Source: Anaerolineae bacterium
GTDB lineage: Bacteria > Chloroflexota > Anaerolineae > Aggregatilineales > UBA3940
DNA: 6,162 bases
NCBI GenBank assembly: GCA_016926985.1
Contig: JAFGNO010000152.1
Coordinates: 1-6,162 of the forward strand
Direction of reading: 5' to 3'
Both the position numbers and the translations under genes were made by a program. The notes under the pieces are model-generated. The model was given only the letters and a program-made list of their open reading frames with translations, was not told where the DNA came from and ran no database searches. This document shows, in pieces, positions 1 to 5,109 of this stretch (position 1 is its first letter; every line of letters starts with the position of its first letter).

Positions 1-195
1 CTGGACAGAGAGCAGGGAACATTCCGCGACCTGTTGAGCGGGTCAGCCGCCAGGTTGCAGGAGCGGTTTATCCGGGCGGAGCAGCTTGAGACGGTAGTAA
101 ACGAGCGGCTGCCCTCGCGGGTGGACGGACGCGATATGGTGCTGCCCTGGCAGTGCGCTGCTATGTCGATCTGGCAGAAAAAGCGGGAATCCTGA
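1..195 (+). CDS. C-terminal end of an asparagine-synthetase-like protein, probable lasso peptide cyclase (partial)
   Basis: The reading frame is open from base 1 to a TGA at 193-195, giving the last 64 residues of a gene that starts outside the window. The end of the protein reads RFIRAEQLETVVNERL and then MVLPWQCAAMSIW. From knowledge of the family, class B asparagine synthetases and lasso cyclases end in a helix before a short 'LW..l.l..W' segment, and this tail matches that shape. The strongest support is context: a lasso precursor starts 37 bases downstream on the same strand. In lasso biosynthesis the cyclase adenylates the Asp/Glu side chain of the core and joins it to the amino group of Gly1. 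No catalytic residues are visible because they lie upstream. Another frame (roughly 90-227) also gives a protein-like tail ending ESAALVR, so a frameshift near base 140 cannot be fully excluded. The assignment is an inference from a short fragment. Confidence 0.6.
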   Translation: MDREQGTFRDLLSGSAARLQERFIRAEQLETVVNERLPSRVDGRDMVLPWQCAAMSIWQKKRES

Positions 196-232
196 CCGGT
201 ATTGAATCGGCTGCGCTGGTTAGATAGTATCT

Positions 233-478
233 ATGCAGGAAAGGTTAAACACCAATTATATGTACAACAGCATTCATTCATCCAATCATGCCGAGCAAAA
301 TCCGGCAGAAAACCAACCGAAAACGCATTACACTCCGCCTGTCTTGCGCGTATACGGCGAGATTCGAGCATTGACACTTGGCCCATCGCCTGGATCAGGA
401 GAAAGTGGGAACACAGGAATTCTTAGGGATGGACCAGCCGGCTCCGGAATGGATGAACCATGGAATGATCAATGGTAA
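233..478 (+). CDS. Lasso peptide precursor (RiPP)
   Basis: This 81-residue peptide consists of a leader of about 49 residues and a core of 32. Residues 33-49 fit the leader pattern recognised by the lasso RRE protein, Y-x2-P-x-L-x3-G-x5-T-x: Tyr33, Pro36, Leu38, Gly42 and the conserved Thr48 at position -2. Cleavage after Leu49 would release a core starting GPSPGSGE. Gly1 can supply the amine and Glu8 is the only acidic residue at positions 7-9, so an 8-residue macrolactam ring is predicted. The tail has 24 residues, is rich in Gly, Asp and Pro, has no Cys and ends in PWNDQW. The start is uncertain. ATG 233 has no clear ribosome site; ATG 260 (Met10) has AGGAAAGG 15 bases ahead and would give 72 residues with the same leader motif and core. 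The gene follows the putative cyclase by 37 bases and is the last gene before a terminator. The class is well supported; the bioactivity is unknown. Confidence 0.82.
   Translation: MQERLNTNYMYNSIHSSNHAEQNPAENQPKTHYTPPVLRVYGEIRALTLGPSPGSGESGNTGILRDGPAGSGMDEPWNDQW
380..475 (+). other. Predicted lasso core peptide (32 residues)
   Basis: This is the predicted mature segment, precursor residues 50-81. The boundary is set by Thr48 (position -2) and the Leu49/Gly50 junction. The ring would be residues 1-8, closed between Gly1 (codon 380-382) and Glu8 (codon 401-403). Pro2, Pro4, Gly5 and Gly7 give a small, turn-rich ring. In the tail, Ile14, Leu15, Arg16, Met24 and the two Trp residues (28 and 32) are the bulky candidates for steric plugs. 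The boundaries and ring are predictions from the family rule, not observations of a product. Confidence 0.7.
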
Positions 479-572
479 TGAGTGGATTATTGTAATCTGA
501 GCAGCAGGGAGTCTTTATGCGTGACGTAACTCCCATCGCAGCCTCGACAAATCCCTCCTAACCGTCCTCAAC

Positions 573-632
573 GTGCTGTGTCCACCGGGCGGCGCGGGTG
601 CGCCGCCCGGTGGGTGCAGCACTTTCTTTGTT
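573..632 (+). terminator. Intrinsic terminator of the lasso unit
   Basis: A perfect 14-bp GC-rich stem (582-595 with 600-613) closes on a GGGT loop. It is extended outward by three G-U wobble pairs and then six more pairs, GTGCTG (573-578) with CAGCAC (617-622). A T-rich trailer (TTTCTTTGTTT, 623 onward) follows at once. The stem of about 23 bp plus the T-rich tail fits a Rho-independent terminator, 94 bases after the precursor stop codon. It separates the lasso unit from marR. Confidence 0.85.
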
Positions 633-789
633 TGCGGCATTTGAGGAACCTTCTGAAACAGCCCAATCTGGAAACCTGACCATCCAGGCAGACGCGCCCG
701 GCGAAGCCAGCTCCGGCGCCAGGCAGGCAGGGGGCTCAGCACCCTGGCCCCGGTGAGTTTCATCGCGGCACCCAGGGCATACCAGTTTC
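633..789. other. Non-coding stretch between the lasso terminator and the marR promoter
   Basis: Bases 479-953 carry no convincing gene. This part is GC-rich. The reverse strand is open in two frames across it, but their translations (Arg/Pro/Gly/Ala-rich, no recognisable domain) look like chance GC-rich open frames, have no good ribosome site, and run through the terminator hairpin. No repeat or RNA gene is recognised here. Confidence 0.5.
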
Positions 790-818
790 TTGACAAACTG
801 CCTCAACCCGATTATAGT
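790..818 (+). promoter_or_regulatory. Sigma-70-type promoter of marR
   Basis: TTGACA (790-795) is a perfect -35 box. After a 17-base spacer comes TATAGT (813-818), five of six bases of the -10 consensus. Transcription would begin near 825 and the leader would be about 130 bases before the preferred marR start. It is the best promoter match in the window. Confidence 0.6.
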
Positions 819-868
819 TGATATGTCAATAGTTGGTATATCAATATTTGACAATGTTATAATTGATA
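818..868. promoter_or_regulatory. Cluster of TTGATA inverted half-sites, probable MarR operator
   Basis: Three copies of the same half-site lie in alternating orientation: TTGATA(T) at 818-824, (A)TATCAA at 838-844 and TTGATA at 863-868. The first two form a perfect 7-bp inverted repeat with a 13-base gap. The second and third form a 7-bp inverted repeat (839-845 with 862-868). Successive half-sites are 21 and 24 bases apart, close to two helical turns. The cluster starts at the -10 box and covers the expected start of transcription, as expected for autorepression by a dimeric winged-helix regulator. Binding by the downstream MarR protein is inferred. Confidence 0.5.
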
Positions 869-953
869 ATTCAACCAGTGTTGTCGCCGCCTTCGTGCCA
901 GAGCAGAAAATCGCATCGGCACCTATTTTTTGTCAGGTGAAAACTGTCGATAT

Positions 954-1397
954 ATGGCAGCAACCATAACCTACACGCATAAACACTATCATATTCTCCA
1001 TGATGTGTATGCCCTGATGGACGCACACAACCAGCGTGTGCTTGATGACTTTAATCTCTCCAATTCGCAGTATATGCTTCTATCGCTTGTTGATAAAAAT
1101 GGGTCACGGCTGACCCCGCTGAGTGAGCAGATCTATGTATCCAAGAGCCATGTCACTCGGATGGTGGATCAGCTTGAAGCGATGGGCTGTGTCCGCCGCG
1201 TGTCCGATAAGACAGACCGGCGCGCCCAGCGCGTGGTCCTGACCGAGGCGGGGCAGGCCCTGCGTGACCGGGCGCAGGCGGCCCAGGTGCGCTCCCTGAC
1301 TGACCGGCTCTCTGTGCTGAGCGCCGAGGAACAGAACAACCTGGTCGACCTGCTTGAAAAGCTGCGGAATGGGCTGGTGAGCGAAGCCGCGCCATGA
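954..1397 (+). CDS. MarR-family transcriptional regulator
   Basis: This 147-residue winged-helix protein is of normal MarR length. An N-terminal dimerisation helix region (about residues 5-35) is followed by LSNSQYMLLSLV, the helix-turn-helix SEQIYVSKSHVTRMVDQLEAMG with recognition helix around SKSHVTRMV, and the wing with the characteristic DRRAQRVVLTEAG. C-terminal helices complete the dimer interface. The frame is open back to a TTG at 930. ATG 954 is preferred because it gives family length and has AGGTGA 13 bases upstream, whereas TTG 930 has no ribosome site. MarR proteins bind palindromic operators as dimers and usually respond to small phenolic or oxidant ligands. The ligand here is not predictable. 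It has its own promoter and operator upstream. Control of malE (164 bases downstream) or of the lasso unit is possible but not shown. Confidence 0.9.
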   Translation: MAATITYTHKHYHILHDVYALMDAHNQRVLDDFNLSNSQYMLLSLVDKNGSRLTPLSEQIYVSKSHVTRMVDQLEAMGCVRRVSDKTDRRAQRVVLTEAGQALRDRAQAAQVRSLTDRLSVLSAEEQNNLVDLLEKLRNGLVSEAAP

Positions 1398-1437
1398 AAG
1401 TTAGAAATTGTGGGCGCTCCGCGCTATGATCGTGGAG

Positions 1438-1474
1438 TGCAGTGAATTCCGGGGATGCCCCGGCAGCCACTGCA
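1438..1474 (+). promoter_or_regulatory. Two-tier hairpin between marR and malE
   Basis: Outer arms TGCAGTG (1438-1444) and CACTGCA (1468-1474) are perfectly complementary. Inner arms CCGGGG (1449-1454) and CCCCGG (1458-1463) close on an ATG loop, with a 4-by-4 internal bulge (AATT against CAGC). No T-run follows, so it is not a typical intrinsic terminator. It could be a marR 3' end, a stabilising structure in the malE leader, or a protein-binding site. A weak possible promoter (TTAGAA 1401-1406, TATGAT 1425-1430, 18-base spacer) would place the malE transcript start right at its foot. Confidence 0.45.
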
Positions 1475-1494
1475 TGATGTTAAGATGGGAATAA

Positions 1495-1514
1495 CTGGTG
1501 ATTTAAAACACCAG
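1495..1514. promoter_or_regulatory. 20-bp near-palindrome upstream of malE, candidate operator
   Basis: CTGGTG (1495-1500) and CACCAG (1509-1514) are inverted around an A/T core. Nine of ten half-site positions are symmetric. It sits 47 bases ahead of the malE start, in an A/T-rich stretch. Size and symmetry fit a dimeric repressor operator. The centre is TTTAAA and lacks the central CG typical of LacI-family sites, so the cognate regulator is unclear. Confidence 0.4.
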
Positions 1515-1561
1515 ATATCCAAAAAAAATAGTGTTCTAAAAACATTGAGGAGGAAGTATAA

Positions 1562-3169
1562 ATGAATCGCCGTTCAAAGTGGTTCTGGTTAATTCTGGTG
1601 CTGGCGTTTGCCCTCGTGCTGACTGCCTGCGGCCCCAGCGAGACCGAGGAACCCACAGATGAACCGACCGCGGAACCCACAGATGAGCCAACAGATGAGC
1701 CAACTGCGGAACCGACGGACGTTATTGAGCCGATTGCCACGATCCGCATCTGGGCAGATGACACCCGTTCAGCCATCCTGCAGGAACTGACTGATGATTT
1801 CCTGGTTGCTTACCAGGTTGAGGTGATCGTTGAGGAAGTTGCCAGCATCCGCGACAACTTCGTCGTCGCCGCCCCCGCCGGTGAAGGCCCGGATATCTTC
1901 GTTGGTGCGCATGACTGGCTGGGCCAGGTTGTTGCCAGCGGTCTGGTGCTCCCGATTGACCTGGGAGACAAGGCAGCCTTGTTCACCGATCCAGCCCTGA
2001 CCGGCTGCACCTACGCAGGTGAACTGTACTGCATGCCCTACGCGACCGAGAACCTCGGCTTCTTCTACAACACCGACCTGATCGACACGCCGCCCACCAC
2101 CTGGGACGAGCTTGTTCAAATGGGCAAGGACCTCCAGGATGCCGGTGAAGTTGACTATGGCTTTGTGCTCTCCGGCACGACCTATGATGCCTTCCCGCTT
2201 CAGACCGCTTTTGGCGGCTATATCTTTGGCCGTGATGCCGATGGCAACTTCAACCCCAACGACCTGGGTGTTGACAGTGACGGCATGATCGCCGCTGGCG
2301 ATTTTATGGCCCAGATGGTTGCCGATGGCCTGATGCCCGAGACCACCGACTGGGATACCGCGCACGTTCTCTTTGAGACCGGTGAGGTTCCCTTCCTGAT
2401 GGCTGGCCCGTGGGCGCTGGACCGCATCCGCGCGGCTGGCGTTCCTTACGCCATCACCACCTTCCCCGCCGGCCCGGCTGGTGAAGGTCTGCCCTTTGCA
2501 GGCGTCCAGGGCTTCTTTGTGAACGCCTTCAGCGAGAACCCGCTCCTGGCCCAGGCCTTCCTGACCGAGTTCGTCGCGACCGATGAAGTGATGCTTGCCC
2601 TGCTTGAGGCTGGCAACCGCCCGTCTGCATTGATAGCCGTCAACGAATCGGTTGACGACCCCGACCTGGCTGCCCTTGGTGTAGCCGGCGCCAATGCAAT
2701 CCCCATGCCCGCCATCCCCGAGATGGGTTCGGTCTGGGGCTCATGGGGTGACGCGATCACCCTGATCCTGACCGGTGAGCAGGATGCTGCCACGGCGCTT
2801 GCTAATGCCGGGGCGCAGATCCGCGATCTGATCGGCGGCGCGCTGGCCGGCATGGTCAACGTCCCCGGCGACTGGCAGGATGAGGTTGGGTGCGCTGGCG
2901 ACTGGGCACCTGACTGCGAAATCACCGCGCTGACCGAGGACGGCGGCCTGTACACCGGCGAGTTCGAACTCATCGCCGGCGACTACCAGGGCAAGGTTGC
3001 CCTCGACGGCAGCTGGGGCGTCAACTACGGTGTTGACGGTGCCCAGGATGGTGACAACTGCACCTTCAGCATGGCTGCTGACGGCACGGTCGTGTTCACC
3101 TTCGATCCTGAGACCCACCTGCTGACCATTGGTGGTGATGCCACCAGTGACAACTGCGGCGGCGAGTAA
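1562..3169 (+). CDS. malE: MalE-like maltose/maltodextrin-binding lipoprotein with C-terminal X25 domain
   Basis: This 535-residue extracytoplasmic binding protein belongs to an ABC sugar importer. Residues 1-22 are a lipoprotein signal peptide with lipobox LTAC; Cys23 is the predicted lipid anchor. Residues 30-53 are an EPT(D/A) linker. Residues 55 to about 425 align by eye with E. coli MalE, including PDIFVGAHDW (110-119, keeping Asp118 at the MBP Asp65 position), PYATENLGFFYNTDL with Glu163 at the Glu111 position, the GPW motif (Trp284) and IPEMGSVW (Trp392 at the Trp340 position). MBP Trp62 and Arg66 are replaced by Gly115 and Trp119. Cys149 and Cys157 could form a disulfide. The extra 105 residues (431-535) resemble the X25 domain of pullulanases, which MalE normally lacks. 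GAGGAGGAAG at 1547-1556 is a strong ribosome site for this ATG. A terminator follows, then malF and malG. Alpha-glucan oligosaccharide binding is well supported; the exact ligand length is not. Confidence 0.92.
   Translation: MNRRSKWFWLILVLAFALVLTACGPSETEEPTDEPTAEPTDEPTDEPTAEPTDVIEPIATIRIWADDTRSAILQELTDDFLVAYQVEVIVEEVASIRDNFVVAAPAGEGPDIFVGAHDWLGQVVASGLVLPIDLGDKAALFTDPALTGCTYAGELYCMPYATENLGFFYNTDLIDTPPTTWDELVQMGKDLQDAGEVDYGFVLSGTTYDAFPLQTAFGGYIFGRDADGNFNPNDLGVDSDGMIAAGDFMAQMVADGLMPETTDWDTAHVLFETGEVPFLMAGPWALDRIRAAGVPYAITTFPAGPAGEGLPFAGVQGFFVNAFSENPLLAQAFLTEFVATDEVMLALLEAGNRPSALIAVNESVDDPDLAALGVAGANAIPMPAIPEMGSVWGSWGDAITLILTGEQDAATALANAGAQIRDLIGGALAGMVNVPGDWQDEVGCAGDWAPDCEITALTEDGGLYTGEFELIAGDYQGKVALDGSWGVNYGVDGAQDGDNCTFSMAADGTVVFTFDPETHLLTIGGDATSDNCGGE
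1649..1720 (+). repeat. Six tandem EPT(D/A) units in the MalE linker
   Basis: Six 12-base units encode EPTD, EPTA, EPTD, EPTD, EPTA, EPTD. The units differ at synonymous positions (gaa/gag, ccc/ccg/cca, aca/acc/act/acg), so they are not recent perfect copies. The acidic, Pro-rich tether links the lipid anchor to the globular domain and is a style common in Chloroflexota lipoproteins. Confidence 0.9.
2852..3166 (+). other. X25-type (pullulanase-associated) domain coding segment of malE
   Basis: Residues 431-535 of the binding protein carry the pattern of X25 domains seen in pullulanases and amylopullulanases: VNVPGDWQDEVGCAGDW, PDCEITAL, a GLYTGEFELIAGDYQGKVAL strand pair, then GSWGVNYG and a final VVFTFDPETHLLTI strand. 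Cys444 and Cys452 match the Cys pair usual in this motif. Cys500 and Cys532 may form a second disulfide. The domain is a beta-sandwich that accompanies alpha-glucan-active enzymes; carbohydrate binding here is inferred from that association. Confidence 0.8.
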
Positions 3170-3187
3170 TCGCGCAGCATGACACTT

Positions 3188-3219
3188 AAAGAAGGCCGGG
3201 GAAATCCCCGGCCTTCTTT
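3188..3219 (+). terminator. Intrinsic terminator after malE
   Basis: A perfect 14-bp stem pairs AAAGAAGGCCGGGG (3188-3201) with its complement (3206-3219) around an AAAT loop, 18 bases after the malE stop. The right arm ends in TTCTTT and is followed by CTAATGTTT, so the T-rich run is partly inside the stem. Position and strength suggest most malE transcripts stop here, letting the binding protein be made in excess over the permeases. Confidence 0.87.
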
Positions 3220-3504
3220 CTAATGTTTCGCCGGGCAGCATATACCCATCAGCTAAAACCCTGATTTCCTGTCCGGGCGCAGGCGACAGCCTCGATTTTT
3301 CCTTTTTCACAAAGAGTGCCGGGAATAATAGGACGCAGCGTGTTTTCAGTGTATGATAGACACATGCGTCAGCAACCATCTTGTAATACAACTGAATAAG
3401 GTTCCTCGACATGTGCGGAGAGCCTTTACCCCGTACAATGTCCTGCAGACCTTAACCCCAGGCGGTGAGTCTGCACCGCTGCTAGCCATGCCGGAGAGAA
3501 TGCT
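3220..3504 (+). promoter_or_regulatory. malE-malF spacer with two mutually exclusive hairpins before malF
   Basis: No gene is seen in this 285-base spacer. Near its end TGCAGAC (3444-3450) can pair with GTCTGCA (3469-3475), or GCGGTG (3462-3467) can pair with CACCGC (3474-3479). The two stems share bases 3474-3475, and the loop of the second contains most of one arm of the first, so they compete. The ribosome site GGAGAG (3493-3498) follows 13 bases later. A small palindrome TTGTA-A-TACAA lies at 3381-3391. A lone -10-like TATGAT (3352-3357) has no matching -35, so a separate malF promoter is possible but unproven. Confidence 0.35.
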
Positions 3505-5109
3505 ATGGGAGTATCACAGGAAACGTTGAGAACGAAAGGAAGCAGCACGCCGGCTTTCTTTGGTTCACTGAGTTCACTGCCGCTTCGGCTGTTAATTCTG
3601 GTAGCCATCGATGCCGGGGCCATATGGTTCGGGCTGCAGCAGGTTCGCAACGGGGCCTATGTGCTGGTGATTGCACTTGGCATTGTGACCCTGATGGCCA
3701 ACGTAATCATCCTGCTCAGGGACACCTATCCGCTGCGCTGGATGCTGCCTGGCCTGGTATTGATGGCGCTCTTCTCGATCTATCCCAACCTGTACACCAT
3801 CTATATTGGTTTCACCAATTACGGGGATGGGCACCTGCTCAGCAAGCCCCAGGCGATTGAGCGGATTCAGAGCGAGCTCTATCTTCCTGAAGGCGGATCA
3901 GCCTACTCGTGGACGGCCTACAAATCGGACGATGGCGATTATGCCCTGTGGCTGGTGGATGCCGATGGCCTGGGCTACCTGGCCACAGTAGGCGAGCCGC
4001 TGATCGACCAGCCACAAGCAGGCGAACATGGGATTGTGGATTTCGATGCCAATGGCATCCCAACCGGGATTGAGGGATACACCAAACTGAACCCGATCCT
4101 GGCAACAACGGATCAGAACCTGCCCAATATCAAGTTCGGGGTGGAGGGCGAGACAATCCAGATCCGCTCCACATCGGATGCCGCCCAGCTTGTCCCACGG
4201 TACACCTATGACCCGGAAGCCAACGCTTTCACCGACAACCTGACCGGGCGGGTGTTTGAGGATATCCAGGGCACCTACACCTCAATGGACGGGCAAACCA
4301 TCATTCCCGGCTATTCCGCCTGGATCGGGCTGCAAAACTTCAAAAACTTTTTCACCAGCCCGGCGGTGCGCGGGCCGCTGTTCCGCATCCTGATCTGGAA
4401 CTTTATCTTCCCGATCCTGAGCGTGCTGACGACCTTCGGGCTGGGGCTGTTGATCGCGCTGTTCTACAACGACCCGAATTTTAAGGGCAAGAAGCTCGTG
4501 CGATCCTTCCTGATTGTCCCCTATACCATCCCATCCCTGATCACCATCCTGATCTGGAAGGGGATGCTGAACCCGGAAGTGGGGGTGGTCAACGACATAC
4601 TGGATGGGCTGATTGGCATCAGTCCCAGCTGGACTACCGTGCCGATGCTGGCCCGGATTGCGCTGGTGATCGTCAACCTGTGGCTGGGCTACCCGTACTT
4701 TATGCTGGTGTGCAGCGGCGCGCTCCAGTCGATCCCCTCCGATATTTACGAAGCGGCGGAGGTCGACGGCGCAAACGCCTGGCAGCGGTTCCGCAAGATC
4801 ACGCTGCCGCTGCTGCTGGTCGCTGTTGGCCCACTGCTGATCGCGTCTTACACCTTCAACTTCAACAACTTCAACCTGATCTACCTGTTCATTGGCGGCG
4901 GCCCACCCATTGCGGGCGCCTCAATCCGCGCCGGGCACACCGACATCCTGATCAGCTTTGTGTACAACATGGCCTTTGAGGGTGGGCGCGGGCAGAACTT
5001 CGGGTTTGCTGCGGCGATCACGCTGGTCATCTTTGTGATTGTGGCGGTGCTGACCCTGTTCCAGTTCCGCTACACCAATATGTGGGAGGAGGTAAGCGAA
5101 AATGTCTAG
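3505..5109 (+). CDS. malF: Maltose/maltodextrin ABC transporter permease MalF
   Basis: This 534-residue membrane protein is close to E. coli MalF (514). Hydrophobic segments lie at about residues 27-46, 51-71 and 79-101, then a large extracytoplasmic loop (about 104-285) at the position of the MalF P2 domain, then further segments near 295-321, 333-355, 380-402, 433-452 and 500-519. The sequence IGFTNYGDGHLL (101-112) at the start of the loop is MalF-like. The coupling (EAA) motif reads EAAEVDGANAW (from Glu416) before ITLPLL and contacts the ATPase. The stretch FNLIYLFIGGGPP is a hallmark of MalF proteins. GGAGAG six bases before ATG 3505 sets the start. It overlaps malG by 8 bases, so translation is probably coupled. 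MalF and MalG form the channel, receive sugar from the binding protein and need an ATPase not encoded in this window. Confidence 0.95.
   Translation: MGVSQETLRTKGSSTPAFFGSLSSLPLRLLILVAIDAGAIWFGLQQVRNGAYVLVIALGIVTLMANVIILLRDTYPLRWMLPGLVLMALFSIYPNLYTIYIGFTNYGDGHLLSKPQAIERIQSELYLPEGGSAYSWTAYKSDDGDYALWLVDADGLGYLATVGEPLIDQPQAGEHGIVDFDANGIPTGIEGYTKLNPILATTDQNLPNIKFGVEGETIQIRSTSDAAQLVPRYTYDPEANAFTDNLTGRVFEDIQGTYTSMDGQTIIPGYSAWIGLQNFKNFFTSPAVRGPLFRILIWNFIFPILSVLTTFGLGLLIALFYNDPNFKGKKLVRSFLIVPYTIPSLITILIWKGMLNPEVGVVNDILDGLIGISPSWTTVPMLARIALVIVNLWLGYPYFMLVCSGALQSIPSDIYEAAEVDGANAWQRFRKITLPLLLVAVGPLLIASYTFNFNNFNLIYLFIGGGPPIAGASIRAGHTDILISFVYNMAFEGGRGQNFGFAAAITLVIFVIVAVLTLFQFRYTNMWEEVSENV

Noticed and set aside
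202..426. 74-codon ORF overlapping the lasso precursor in another frame
   Set aside because: No ribosome site or recognisable motif; the overlapping frame at 233-478 carries the complete lasso leader pattern.
515..854. Two overlapping reverse-strand ORFs (93 and 98 codons)
   Set aside because: They run through the terminator hairpin, are Arg/Pro/Gly-rich, lack ribosome sites and show no domain.
848..870. Second marR promoter with TTGACA at 848-853
   Set aside because: The nearest -10-like boxes (TATAAT 858-863, GATAAT 865-870) are only 4 and 11 bases away, far from the 17-base optimum.
930..953. TTG at 930 as the marR start
   Set aside because: No ribosome site ahead of it, and it adds eight residues not expected for the family; ATG 954 has AGGTGA upstream.
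1649..1720. Short tandem repeat as a CRISPR-like or mobile-element repeat
   Set aside because: The 12-base units are in frame inside malE, have no spacers and encode an ordinary EPT(D/A) lipoprotein linker.
2741..3412. Long reverse-strand ORF (223 codons) over the end of malE
   Set aside because: It is antisense to the conserved X25 domain and crosses the terminator; it is a shadow of GC-rich codon use.
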